In this document: in pieces, positions 21,036 to 33,105 of the stretch
Position numbering within the stretch: the stretch's first letter is position 1
How the letters are laid out: every line of letters begins with the position of its first letter
Assembly: GCA_021234155.1 (NCBI GenBank)
Contig: JAJEKV010000002.1
Span: 24,854,617 to 24,918,616 of the forward strand
Direction: 5' to 3'
Length of the DNA: 64,000 bases
DNA from: Isoetes taiwanensis
Taxonomy: Eukaryota > Streptophyta > Lycopodiopsida > Isoetales > Isoetaceae
Made by a program: the position numbers and the translations under genes
The notes under the pieces: model-generated
Told to the model about the DNA's origin: nothing
Seen by the model: only the letters and a program-made list of their open reading frames with translations
Database searches by the model: none

Positions 21036-22490
21036 ACCATATCAGAATGCCAAGTCTGATGCTGAAATAAGGTCTATTCACAAGGGTTGCCTTCAGATTT
21101 CTTAATCAACTCTAATATTTTAGCAATACTAGTATTTGCAACATATGCTATTATTGTGTGCTTCCAAAATGGGTGTTGTTGAAGCAGCAACTACTCCTTG
21201 GACATGCTTTACCAAAGTTCAATCTGTTGCAAGGGTACTATTCTTTATTCTTCGCTTCTTTCAGCATTTTGCTTTTACATCATGGTATTTCAAAGCAGGA
21301 TCTTTGGGCCTAGATGCCTCGGGGTAAAAGGATCTTTGGTCTGCAAAACTTTTGTTATCTTTCCATTGAGAAGGATGTATTGCATTGCCACGTGGCTTTA
21401 TGCAAACTTCAATTGCTGGGAGACACGACATTATGAGGTTTGTTCTTGCTAGTAGTATGACAATTTCCTTGCCTTTTGGACATTGCCTAGGTCCAATTCT
21501 TGAGGGCAGTGTAACCATTGGTTTATATGGTGTATTTAACTTTTGGTTCAGGGTAGTATTATGTTGTTTCGACAATGGTATTAAGATTTTTTCTACGTTG
21601 GAAACCTCATTGTTTTTGCCAATGGTATTAGGGCGATGATCAATTTGATAATTGTGACTTTTGGCATTGATATTAAATATTTTGTACAATATTATATTGA
21701 TTTTTATTTATACAACAATGTAGGGGGCATCATGGTGTATTTTATCATTTGGGTTAGGGTTTCTAGTATTTTGTATGTGGGGTATTTTGGAATTAAAGTT
21801 TGCAAAATAGTGGCCAGGATTGTTTATTTTTTGGGCATATGTCACATTATGCTCTTTGGCCAATGATCAAGATTTCCTGTTAAGGGACACTTTCTTAACG
21901 ATGAATTTTCACTTTATATTTGTAATAAGTGAAAAGAAATAAGGATAACAAAATGTTTATGATATCGGACTTTCATTCAATTGAACTATGATTTACATGT
22001 TATGATCCAACGGATATAGATTATTGGCTTTATGGATTTTGGCCAAAAACCTCCAAAAATACCAATCCCACAAATAACTTATCTCAAAAGAAAGATAATT
22101 AGCTTGAATATTATCGTGCACGAGACCAGATGCCTATGGGACCCAAACAAAGACAACAAAGAACAGCTGGCCTATTATTGTTCACGATTAAAAACCCTCC
22201 ATCTCGAATGATTATCGAAAGGAACACCTAATAGTAATAGGCTTGCTATAAAATTGTACATGTGTACATGTCAGTATAATGATGAAGGGCACAATTGATC
22301 CCTCATGTCCAGTATTTCCTGATTATAAGATGTCACTGCTCCTACCAATGGCATGTTCATCATTGCCTCTGGTAGTTAGTTAGGTGTAATAAACCCATCA
22401 TATCGTGCCCGGATATGAGTAATTGGGCAATACTGAAGAACGTGGCACTCATTTTTATTATTTTCTCAGGTGGCAGCATTGGAAGTTCTT
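21036..22490. other. Spacer before the duplicated segment
   Basis: Contains open frames on both strands (the longest is 142 codons, minus, 21261-21689) that overlap each other and show no known domain. No gene supported. Confidence 0.45.
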
Positions 22491-23809
22491 ATTTTCTCGC
22501 TCTTTATGGCCCATCTGCATGTCTCAATTTTTAGGGGCGTGCTCCTGTGCGAATGGGCACAACTACTCTACACCTTTTCATGGGTAAATGTGTTGACAAG
22601 TATGTTGCGGACACCTAGTAAGTGTAGAATTAATTTGATTTTTGTAGTGTCTAGATACTATTTCAAGTGATTGTGATCCTCATTGTTATATATATTCACC
22701 TCTGTTCCTGTACATTCTATCCGGAAAACGAGATCGCTCATTTCTCCTTCCAACAGACTTTAAGACGTTATGGACCCATGGCCATTGTGTAGGGAAGCCT
22801 ATTGAACACAAAGGCCTTCTTGTGTGTCTTCTCTCCAATGCCATTTCATGGCACTCAGAAGGATTGTGACTAATTGTCAGTCTGTTGATTTAAGGTAGAA
22901 AGCTGCAGAACGTGCCTTAATTCTTCTTGTAATAGCTCGGCATAAGACTCTGCCTGGTCATAATCTAGATCGAGCTGAGACATGTGGAAGGTAGATTGAT
23001 AATGAATCTGCCCATGCCAGTCTATCTAGAAAAAAATGGTTGGTCATCTGAATCGACCTCCTTATCTCTATTGTCAGATGCTTGACAAGGTGCAAATCTT
23101 GCTTGACCACAAGCACAGAATCTATGGCACTGGATCCGTCCCTTTATTATCCTATCGACAAGTGTCGAGGGAGGAGGATGGCCATTGTGTGAGGCTATTT
23201 CAAATGAGAGCAAGTCAAAGATGTTGCACATCTGAAGTGATGATGGTTCCCATCCGCAGACATGTGTGGCCAAAAGTCTTATGCTGTCTGGAGCTGTAAC
23301 ATATCGTCGACAAGTGTTCAATTTTATTATTGCTTGTGCCTATACATACATTAAAATATCCAACAAGCATCACATATCCCAACTATGTGTGCTGCTAAAT
23401 GTCATCATATAGATTGACATATGGGTCCAACCTGTCGACATATGAGTACCTATGATAGAAGTTTGAATCTGCATGTGAGAAGTATGTGCGACCACAAAGA
23501 GGGGGTTTTACACTATCCCTCTATACCCTTATCCACATCTAGTGATTCTATTTGTCTGTTTTGTGTAAGAAAACTAAGGATGCTATTATTGTTTTATAGT
23601 AACAGGCTATTCTGCCATGTCCCCGCTTGTTTGTGCAAATCATTGAATAATGAATAATGTTGATAGCCTGGCAGATCTACTATCCTCCGGCCAGCATGTC
23701 CCTATGTTTCCATAAAGAAAATGAAGTCCCTATCCCTTGCTATAGAGTTCAGCCTATACCCCTTCTGACATGGAAAACATCCTTTAGTTCTAGTGCAACA
23801 CTTAAAAAA

Positions 23810-24000
23810 GTCGCAATAGTAGCAAGTGTAGTAGCAACTCCCAGAGGAGTTGCAAAAACAACAGCAGGAGTAGTAGCGATTTCCCGAGGGGTTGTGGAAT
23901 TAGCAACAAGACGGGCAACACCACGAAGGGTTCTGCGTAAGTAGTAGCAATAGTAGTGGGCCCCGAGGGAATGCACTAGCAGTAGTAGTATCACTTACAT
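23810..24000 (+). repeat. AGTAGTAGCAA-type degenerate minisatellite (left unit)
   Basis: Clusters of gtagtagca words with gaggggttg-type spacers. The counterpart lies at about 41880-42055. No convincing coding in either strand. Confidence 0.65.
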
Positions 24001-24711
24001 CGCGGGCAATAGTTGCATCAGTAGATGACCCAGCTATTCTATTCTGTACATCATCTGTTATAATATGGTGTAGGGGGACAAAATATCATTAGCTTACCCT
24101 GGACAAGAGCAACGACACCTCCAATGTTTTTTTATGTCTCTCACAAGAGCAAATTCAGAGCAGCATGACTCCTACTGCAGTGATACAACATCATAGTTTA
24201 CATATGTGGAGGTGCCTTTTTAACTTTGCTCTTCACAACCTCTGATGCCATTGTGAATTGTCACAATACCTGGCTAGATGGGGCGCTGAATGCCAAGAAA
24301 AGATGTTGTACTTCTGCTTGAGATCTTCATGTGCCTCCTCAAAAAGGTCGAGGATCATCACATTGTGGAATCTGCATTTTTGCTCCTCTTGCTCCATGAG
24401 TGCATATCCAATATCCTATGTTCAAATGGACTATACATTAGCGAGTTTGGTTGGGTGAGTCGGTTGCCTAGGGGGTTGCTTTCTGATTGAGCTTGGATTT
24501 GGTTGGTCTTGCTTTTGTGTGCTAGTTGCATCTAGTCTGGACATGCCGAGGGTTGGGTGGGTCAACACGCGAGCGATGGCAAGGACAAGGAAAAGACCTC
24601 TTCCATGCAGAAGAAGGCACGGGCAAAGGCCTAATCAACAAGATTAGCCCCCGAGGGGACTGATGCCATTCAGACTCGACGACAAACCATGTGCTGATTG
24701 AGGTCTTGAAG

Positions 24712-25140
24712 TGATTAGCGGCGAGAATTGAGGATAACAGGACCCAAATTGCGGGCCTGACAGAAGAGGTGCAGACCTCGGTATCGCGATGCTCAGAATA
24801 TAGTTGGCAGTGGAAAAGCAACGGGTTGCAGATGGAGACCCACACACAACAACTAGAAGATGGTCTCCATTTAGTGCACTTTGAGGGGCAACAGGAGAAG
24901 CAGGGTCTCGTTGACCTGCGAGCTCATGTGGACTCCCTCGCCACTACCATAGAGGCCATGATACAGGATAGGCAGCTTGTGGAACAAGAGGCAATGGCAA
25001 TTGTCTCCCACCTTCAATCAGAAGCTGAGGAGGCCACCACCATGATGCAAGCCATCCAAGCTGCCTTTCAAGAAAGTCAGTCACAGTTGAGAGCTCTCCA
25101 TAGTAGGGTCGAGACACAAAAGTGCCCTCACCAGAGATGA
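24712..25140 (+). CDS. Gag-like coiled-coil ORF (left unit, intact)
   Basis: Open plus-strand frame beginning after a TGA near 24709 and ending at 25140. The translation is rich in Gln, Glu and Ala with hydrophobic spacing like heptads (for example LAARIEDNRTQIAGLTEEVQ and VEQEAMAIVSHLQSEAEEA), so a coiled coil is likely. A further Gln/Glu-rich stretch (LQELQATVTQQ) follows in another frame to about 25320. No zinc knuckle, protease or polymerase is seen. It resembles coiled-coil regions of retroelement gag proteins, but a degraded host gene is possible. There is no clear ATG at the frame opening, so it may be an internal fragment. Confidence 0.35.
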
Positions 25141-26771
25141 ACCCTGTCCTGGACGTCCGCTTGCAGAACCTCAAGCACAACTTCGCTGCTTAAGATCGCA
25201 AATTGCAAGAGCTGCAGGCAACTGTCACCCAGCAAGGCAAGGGCCTTCACGTAGAAGCTCATGAGCAGCTGGAGCAATGTATACATGAACTGGCAAGACA
25301 TCAGCAAGTCCAACAGGAGCTAAGTTCTTGGTTCTAGAAAGGAGAGGCTAATGCACATGCCAAAGCAGTCCCACACGCCAGTGGCTGGCACGATGTTAGT
25401 CAAGGCCACCCACAACTGCACCATCAAGCTATGCAATACTGCCACCACCCCAGCGCAGGTCACATCCAATGCCACGCTAGCTGCAAGCAGCGCCAGCACC
25501 GGCAGCTGCAATCCAGCATCAATCTAGGTCATCAGAGAGCTCCAAGGAGAGGAATGAGCCACAATCTAGTAGTGCGCGGCCCGGTAGAGGAGGCAAGAGA
25601 GAACCTCATCCACCAGCTTCAGATACAGATCCTTACTCGAATGACCTTCCATACGCCCATATACATTGTCAGAGCAAGCCGCCATGGAGCCCAGAGCAGC
25701 TTTTGGCAGGCACGGCCAGTTGCATCCTATGAACTGGTTTTGCGCATTTGTTCCCCTTTTAAAGCTTAAGGATAGGGCTCTCTACAACCAAAATGCATTT
25801 CCAAGTTACATATCTGTATAGACAGACATGCCAAATTAGCAAAGCAGATGACATCGGATGCTATGATTTTCATAAATCGGCCATCATCACCATGTCGTTG
25901 AGCACAATATTGGCAAGTCTGGTTGATTCTAGCAATGGTGACTATGCTGTTAATATCAATAAGTTTGCAACCTTGCACAAGATCTGGCGCAAGAAACTGA
26001 CGAGAGCATAGTTGCACCAACAGTGATACTATGAATGGCATGACGCTGATAACACCAATATATGAAATACCAGGTTTGATCTAATTAATGTAACATGCTG
26101 GAACAGTTAATCACCTGTAGCGTTAGTTTTTTCATTATTGATAAGTGATATTATGATGCACATTAGCTGAAGCTGTATGATTGTGATCTGGTGATGCCCT
26201 ATAAAAACTATCCAGGATGCTGTATGTTGACTGAAATTTGAGTCAAATATATGGTGATATTAGAGCAAAGTATATTGTCGTCATTTTCCAAAGGCTTGAT
26301 GTCATATAATCATAACATAGATGTATTGTGAATATGCCATCACAACTGTGGTAATAAAGATGAGCTGAGCAGATTAATAGCACAACTGAATGTACATTGT
26401 TGTTCTCAAAACGGAAATTTCTCTTTGATTCTTAGATGGTGAAGGGCGTTAAGCCGAAAGGGACCATTGCTTACCTGTTTTAGCTTAGGCATTTACCCTT
26501 TTTCAAGGCTAATTTGCTTATGGTTCTAGTGCAGGTAACCGGTTCTTTTCCTCCATGTGTTTTTGTTGAGCCCAAAAGGATGCAGAATCATGATGACGTG
26601 ACTTTATCAAAAGCATGATGTATCAATTATAAATTTTTGAACAAATTTTCACTGGTTTTTGTAGCTCATATCTATGTGATTTACATAAGCATAATGCCTC
26701 TTACTATTTATTGTTAAGATTAACTCAGATCTAACTATTAGCCACTAGCATGACAAAGATATAGTGTTTTT

Positions 26772-26798
26772 CTACTACTACTACTACCACCACCACCA
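26772..26798 (+). repeat. CTA/CCA trinucleotide repeat (left unit)
   Basis: Runs of CTA then CCA units. The right-unit counterpart at about 44851-44880 has one more CCA. Confidence 0.85.
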
Positions 26799-27213
26799 TG
26801 ATTACCATGTTTACAATGCTGAATTACGGATATATGTGGTCATATATTAGTATATTTCTTGTCGTTTTGAGCAGAAGAAAATGGTTTTCTATATTTTGAC
26901 ACTGGTGAAATGCAGAGCTATTGGACTACAGTTCACGGTACTTGTGTTTTATTATTTGACATGCTTAATTTACACATAGTTAAAACTTTATTTCTTGTTC
27001 TGCTGGCACATGTTCATAATATCAAGTGCTGAAGTACTCAAGCATCTTTACAAACATATTATTTATTCATGATGGTCTAAAAGGCTCAGTTCAAGGCCTA
27101 AATACAGATGACGCCTAGCTGTATTTGGGGCTGCAAATTGGATGTCCTATGTATCAAATGATTAATAGGGCATAAAGTCTAGTTTAGTATCTAAACGGAC
27201 TTGAAGGTCCTTC

Positions 27214-27239
27214 TTTTTTTTTTTTTTTTTTTTTTTTTT
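27214..27239 (+). repeat. Poly-T tract, 26 T (left unit)
   Basis: Followed by ggcttctgttgctacaaggg. On the minus strand it could be the A tail of a short retroposed sequence. The right unit has 15 T at the same place. Confidence 0.85.
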
Positions 27240-27240
27240 G

Positions 27241-29574
27241 GCTTCTGTTGCTACAAGGGTCTTCGTGCGGGTTTCTTTCTCTAGGTCATTCGTCCTAGCA
27301 TATGCCTCTATTGCTCCAAGCGATCTAGTATATTAAGACATTAGCTAATCCATAAAGCAATGTTTTACTAATTACAACTAGAACAGGCAAGCTAATATAT
27401 AGTCCTCTAACTTTAGAAAATCAATACATAAAATATTCATTCAATTACTTTGTGACCCCACTGTAAATTATAATGTCCTCTCTGTTTATTATATAAAGCA
27501 ACCATTTCTAATTCAATCTGTAGCATTAGTTATCTTTATGATTACAAGATTTTCTAATCTCAATTTCTAGCTAATGAATCTATCTTTCTAAGTGGTAGGT
27601 GTATTATCAATAACCTTGGTATGCTCTCAACTAAGTTGCTGCAGATTTAGTCCCTGCAAATCCTTCATATTAGTGAATTTTGCATCTAAAATCCCCTTGT
27701 TGATATGTGTTGTTAATATATAAAAAGAGTTTAAAGATGAAGAATCAATATGTTGTAATTGGGACTTATTAGAGTATATGATGGACAAGCAATGCGTTGC
27801 ATGTTTTCTAAATCGACCTTACTTTGTCTCTAGAAGCGGGATCCTTTGACTGGCAAACCTCTAAATGACCCATGGGAATGGTGGCATATATTTTGCAACT
27901 TGCGCTAGCATCATAGCCATCAAGGTGTGGCCCTTGATATAACATATGGTGCTTGGTCTTTTGTTATATCTAGCTTAAGTTGAATTTCGTGGTCTTACAT
28001 ATGTTGTCATTCTAGTTCCAAGCCCTCGTTACAGTCTATGAACTCCATCTTCAATGATTGATTGGAAAGCCCATAAAAGCATCAATTCCTCGGACAAGTG
28101 TAATCTCCTTTACTGGTAATTGTTTATCGAAAACAATGTGAAATTTACTTAATATGCTAGAGGTGCTACAAGCGTTCCTGACAAATAAATGTGGGTATCT
28201 TTGCCTTTCGGAATGCCACCAAAATTTGATCTCGTTGCTTTTCACTCACCATGTTTAGATATTTGAATTAGTTGTCTTATTGTATAAAAGGAGAGAGAAT
28301 ATATATTAAAAGCAAAGCTTTTTCTTGTTGCATGTATCTAGTGAATACGCTAAAGAGATATGGCTTGCAATAACTGCTTGCCACTCAAGGTGATAAATGT
28401 AAGAGCAATGTAAATAATGTTAGGAGGTACATAAACTCTATGAGATGCATGGCTTGCATGATGTCCTTTCAGCTATTTAAAATTTTATAAATTCATAAAG
28501 ATCATGGCTTATAATTTGGAGTGTAGATTCTCTAGCCTCTGGTAGACAACCTGGAAGCTCAGACATATGAAACCGTTGAAGAAGATTCAATCAAGTACTT
28601 GCAGGCAAGTCTTAATACAAGTCATGGAAGTATGATTTTCACTATTTGCCAAGGTTAAGGATTTCTTAGCATTTGTGCAGTATTAAAAAGCGATTCATGC
28701 AGCTTTTATGGACATCATTTCAGATGCTAAAGTCAGCCACAACAACTCGTAAGTTATAGGTAACTATTTTATTATATTTATCATATTGTAGATTTATAAT
28801 TTAATTGAGGCCTTGAGATTATTGAACATCAGCATAGTGACAACCAAGAAGTGCAAATTTGTTGCATTATCATTATCAGTTTTCACAGAAGAAACATCCA
28901 TGGAATTGCTAATTTTTAGAAGTTTAAGAATTTGGCCGCCCTTTGCTTTAGACATGTCCAAAATCTATTTAGCAACTCCAAAATCTACACATCCTGAATA
29001 TCTCATTTTAGTTGTTTAGGTATAGACATATAGAATGTTCTCAGTTATTTAATAATCTGCAGTTTGTGAGGTAAACAAAGAATTGTAGTACAAGCTCATC
29101 TGATAATCCATTTAATCTTAAAGAGTACAAATTGAAAGTTCATATACATCAGAATATATGGGAGACGTAGTCCGTTTATATATGTAAAAAGCAACTCCTG
29201 CATTTCACATTTTGTTCATGTCAATTACCTTAATTGCAAGGCTAGTTTTTTTACAGCATGATATGCAACTGTACTGCACATCATTTGCGCATTTGCTTGT
29301 AGAGAAAATCTCTATATGTTGAAGGAGACAAGAGTTCGACAAGAATTAACCTCTACATGTGCAAGAAGATAAAAGAAAAGAACTTTATAAAAATACCCCA
29401 ATATCTTGGGGTATTTATAAAAATTCCCCTATATTATAAAAAAATATGAAATTGCCCTCCATTGTTAACAAATGCAAAAAATGGCTATTTGGGTGGGGCC
29501 CATTTCCAGCCCTTTCCTTGTTTATAAACAACTGCAAAAAATGCGCCATTTCCAGCCCTTTCCACAATGCTACA
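27241..29574. other. AT-rich non-coding part of the left unit
   Basis: No gene recognised. Open frames such as the minus-strand one at 28051-28245 are preserved in the second unit only because the DNA is nearly identical. A small hairpin (ataccccaatatcttggggtat core) lies at about 29385-29420. Confidence 0.5.
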
Positions 29575-30629
29575 GAATTAGTCATTCTTGTCTACCGGAT
29601 CAATAGGATGCATTCACCTATAAGATTTTGCCACAAAATTAGTTGTTTTTTGCAAAATATCTAGGTTTAGTTTAATGAAGGTGATTTTGACGCTGCAGAA
29701 AGTACTCTATATTTTTTGGAACTAGTTAAAGGCAAACAGTTTGAATCGTTAGCACATGTTAACAGTGCAGTCTACGCACATGCCATTTCGTCTTACACTG
29801 AACTGAAAGTTATTAAGTCTGATAACTCTAAATACAGAGTCCAATGCAGGGAAGAAGGATGGGCATGGCATTTTTTGCATCTGCTATTGGTAGAAGTCCT
29901 AGATGTGAGGTTCATGCATTAAGTGAGCATACTTGTCATGATATTCAATAGCTAACTAACAAGAAGCTTCCTCTAGTTGATTCGCAAGGAAGTACCATGA
30001 CAAATTCATAGAACACATTATAAGCCCTCAGAATTAATAGATGTGATAAAGGTAAGCAGGTGTAACAATAACATGTACAATAGCTTACAGTGCAAAGGAA
30101 ATGGCTATAACAATTATCAATGGAGATCATTGACGAGCATATATAAAAATACCAGCATATTGCCAAAAACTTTTGAAAAGTAATCCAAGGAGTGAGCTAT
30201 ACTGAAAGAAAGTTAAGCCAGTTTGTATAGAATGGTTTGTGCTTATGAAGCGTGCTTGACTGGGTTTTCTAGTTGCAGAACAATTGTGGGATTGGATGCC
30301 ACTTTCTTGACAGGTAAATGTCTTGGCCATTTGAATGGGCTACAGGTATTGATAGTACATGTGGCCTTTATCTGATTGCATTTCGCATAATTCATAAATG
30401 GTATTTTCCTTTGTTTCACCAAATAGAAGGAGAACAAAGTTCTAGAACTACGATGCAGTTAGCAGTTAGTTATCTTTGTCCTCTTGCTAGCTCTCTATTT
30501 AGCATCTTTGACGTCCCTTTCCTTTGTCATCATCTCTCATAGCATCTCCCTTCCTTCTTCGTACGCTTTGCCCCCTCTCCCCCCCGGCCCTTTTCTCAAT
30601 TATATAACTTGTTTGTAAACTAACATTTA

Positions 30630-30730
30630 GTTGGAGGCCTAGTGCCTGGTTGGAGGCCTTTGTGCCTGATTGAGGCCCTCGTGCCTGGATGGAAGCCCTC
30701 GTGCCTAGTTGGAGGCCCTCGTGCCTGGAT
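30630..30730 (+). repeat. 20-bp minisatellite (left unit)
   Basis: Five degenerate units of the type ggaggccctcgtgcctggtt. The same array is present in the right unit at about 48697-48797. Confidence 0.85.
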
Positions 30731-31103
30731 ATCCTCAGTGGCTTTTGGTTCATCTTTCTTGTGGATGTAGGGAAATAGTTGGTGAGCACATTAAATAGCT
30801 TGACATTTTGGATGAGGGTGTTGGATTCTAGGTACAAAATGAACCCAATAGAGAATGCAATTGAAACATGTTTTGTCTTTGACAACTTCGCCGCTATAAT
30901 GTATTTTTCATCCAAAAGGCTAGTCAAAGATGAGGGTTGAGTCTATTATGATTTTGACCAGTAACATTAGTTAGTGATCCCATTATCACAAAGTTTTTCC
31001 TCAAAAACCGAAAGGGCGAGGTTTATTAATCCCGGCCATAATGGTTTCACTACTTGTGATCAATATGTATTTGTTTTGTTATCAAAGAGATGCCCAGAGA
31101 GAG

Positions 31104-31194
31104 CATTCATTCATTCATTCATTCATTCATTCATTCATTCATTCATTCATTCATTCATTCATTCATTCATTCATTCATTCATTCATTCATTCAT
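31104..31194 (+). repeat. CATT microsatellite, about 22 units (left unit)
   Basis: Uninterrupted run of CATT. In all plus-strand frames it translates as a Ser-Phe-Ile-His repeat, which is an artefact. The right unit has about 15 units. Confidence 0.95.
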
Positions 31195-31600
31195 TTTTTC
31201 ATAGTAGTTCTAGAACGAGAATATTGATAATTGGATGTGGTTTTTACAACACTTATGGGATAGCATATAAGTGCTTCCAATATGAGAACAATTAATAGTG
31301 TGGCAACTGATTGGTTGCTAGCAATTGTGCCACCTAACAGTTGAGCTATTACATACTTTTTTGGTGAACGGTTTAGCCACCCTACATCAAATATAGCCGA
31401 ATCTCTAAATTCATTTCTACTTGAGGCAAGAGAGAGACCCATTATTGCACTGCTTATAGATATCAGACAGGCATTGATGGATTGATTTTATAGAAGGAGC
31501 AATGAAGCTAAAAAAATATGGATTTTCGCAGAAAAAGCACATTTCTCAAATTAGTGCCTGAAGAGGAGAAGCGGATAAGTGAATCGATTAATCATGTCAG

Positions 31601-31715
31601 ACAATATAGAATCTTGCCTTGTAATGGCATTGTTTTTGAGATCTTGTGGCGTACAAACTCTTGTGATGTGGTGATCTAAAAGACAATGCCATTACAAGGC
31701 AAGATTCTATATTGT
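31601..31715. repeat. Centre of the transposase palindrome (left unit)
   Basis: acaatatagaatcttgcctt... at 31601-31633 is perfectly inverted at 31683-31715 (33 bp). The 49-bp spacer continues the plus-arm reading frame. Two transposase copies thus meet tail to tail. Confidence 0.9.
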
Positions 31716-33013
31716 ATGGCATGATTAACCTAATCTTATCTTCTTCAGGAAATAACTTAAGAAATGCATTTTTCCTTGCTAAAGCCTATGCTTATTTAGC
31801 TTCTTTGATCCTTCTATAACATCTATCAATCAATGCCTGTCTGATATCTATAAGCAGTGCAATAATGGAATTCTCTCTTGCCTCAAGTAGCAATGAATAT
31901 AGAGATTCAACCATATTTGTTGTAAGGTGGCCAAACTGTTCACCAAGAAAGGATGCAATAGCCCAACTATTAGGTGGCACAGTTGTTAGCAATTAATAAA
32001 TTGCCACACTATTAAATGTTCTCATATTTTCTATTTGTTCTTTATACTCAGGAATGGTATTGATATTAACCCTTGCTGCCTCCCCAAAGGAAATGCAAAA
32101 ATTCAATGCTTGTTGCATTTTTTCTTCACAATTGTTTCAAGGTGCCCCATACAATATACATGTGGAAGGTCAGAAAAAATAGCTGATAGCGCTTCTTGCA
32201 ACCCTTTATCTCTATCAAACACACAAGTAAATTTGAAAGCACCTGTATGCTATCCCGTAATGCTGTAAAAACCACATCCAATTATCGATATTCTCATTTT
32301 CAATTATGCCAAATGAAATCAGATAAAGACCATTGTAGCATCAATACCTGTAGCTCATATCAAAAGCCAAGATATTTACCTATTAAGAAAGTGGCATCCA
32401 TTCCCACAAATGCTTTGCAACTAGAAAATCCAGTGAAGCATACTCTATAACCAAAAACACATTCTATAAAAATGGCCTTGGCTCTCTTCAATTATAGCTC
32501 TACTCTCTGGATTACTTTCCAAAAATTTTTGGCAATATTCTGGTAGCTTTCTTTATGCTCGTCGATGATCTCCATTGATAATGCTCATAGCTAGTTCATT
32601 TGCATTGTAAGCTACTGTATATGTTATTGTTACATCCACTTCCCTTCTTAAACCATCTATCAATAGGGGCTTATAATGTGGGTGTTTCCTGAATTTGTCA
32701 TGATACTTCCTCCCCCCAACTAACTAGAGGGGGCTTCTTTGTTAGTTAGTTGTTGAACACCATGACAGGTATGCTCTCCTAATGCACGAACCTCACATCT
32801 AAGACTGCCATCAATAATAGATGCAAACAAATGCTATGCAAATCGTTCTTCTTAGCATTGGACTCTATATCTAGACTTAAACTTAATAACTGTCAATTCA
32901 TTGTAAGATGAAATGACATATATCCAAACTGCATTTTTTACAAACTGCTTGCCTTTAACCAATTCCATAAAATATAGAGTACTTTTTGCAGCGTCAAAAT
33001 CACCTTCATTAAA
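31683..33013 (-). pseudogene. Mutator-like transposase pseudogene, minus arm (left unit)
   Basis: Reads leftward from FNEGDFDAAKSTLYF at 33013. Recognisable blocks in order: ELVKGKQF, CEVRALGEHTCHG, YHDKFRKHPHYKPLL, LPEYCQKFLESNPES, FGIIENENIDNWMWF, FDRDKGLQEALSAIF followed by CMGHL (catalytic Asp and C..H region, about 32130-32230), then FLGEQFGHLTTNMVESLYSL and ALLIDIRQALIDRCYRRIKE (31990-31792). This order matches MULE transposases up to, but not including, the SWIM zinc finger. Stops and frameshifts disable it. It is more complete than the plus arm because it lacks the nested insertion. Homology between arms continues upstream to about 33105. Confidence 0.85.
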
Positions 33014-33105
33014 CTAAACCTACCATTTTGCAAAAAGCAAGGAGGTTCTTTAACAAGATCTTACAGTGAATGCGCTCAATTGACACTTGAGGGCAAGAAT
33101 AACTA

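Larger units (their letters stand above)
30449..31206. mobile_element. Nested insertion in the plus-arm transposase (left unit)
   Basis: The minus-arm paralogue runs straight through GIIENENIDNW, whereas this arm is interrupted by roughly 0.8 kb. The insertion is bracketed by gttctagaac at 30439-30448 and 31207-31216. That decamer is self-complementary, so it may be a target duplication or tiny terminal inverted repeats. The outermost bases tacgatg and catagta are near inverted. A minus-strand frame (30499-30927) of unknown nature, a minisatellite and the CATT run lie inside. Confidence 0.55.
29671..31682 (+). pseudogene. Mutator-like transposase pseudogene, plus arm (left unit)
   Basis: Starts FNEGDFDAAESTLYF, then LVKGKQFESLAHVNSAVYAH and SDNSKYRVQCREEGWAWH, the MuDR DNA-binding pattern. 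A frameshift at a T6 run near 29873 separates this from CEVHALSEHTCHD, which completes the Cys/His set. Further on are NPRSEL, the catalytic-core-like VGLDATFLTGK near 30275-30310, then (after an insertion) NENIDNWMWFLQH, and finally RQYRILPCNGIVFEI before the palindrome centre. Many stops and frame changes make it dead. The nested insertion occupies about 30395-31216. It would have encoded the transposase of a MULE. Confidence 0.8.

Noticed and set aside
21261-21689. 142-codon minus-strand frame
   Set aside because: Overlaps open plus-strand frames, no recognisable domain, composition like surrounding AT-rich DNA.
23749-23994. Minus-strand frame ending in a KDVFHVRR-like string, reminiscent of Copia polyprotein
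   Set aside because: The similarity is a few residues only and the frame is mostly translation of a minisatellite.
28051-28245. 64-codon frame conserved exactly in both units
   Set aside because: Conserved because the surrounding tract is nearly identical at DNA level; no evidence of coding selection.
30974-31204. Frames with repeated Ser-Phe-Ile-His
   Set aside because: Direct translation of the CATT microsatellite; also present in the second unit with another length.
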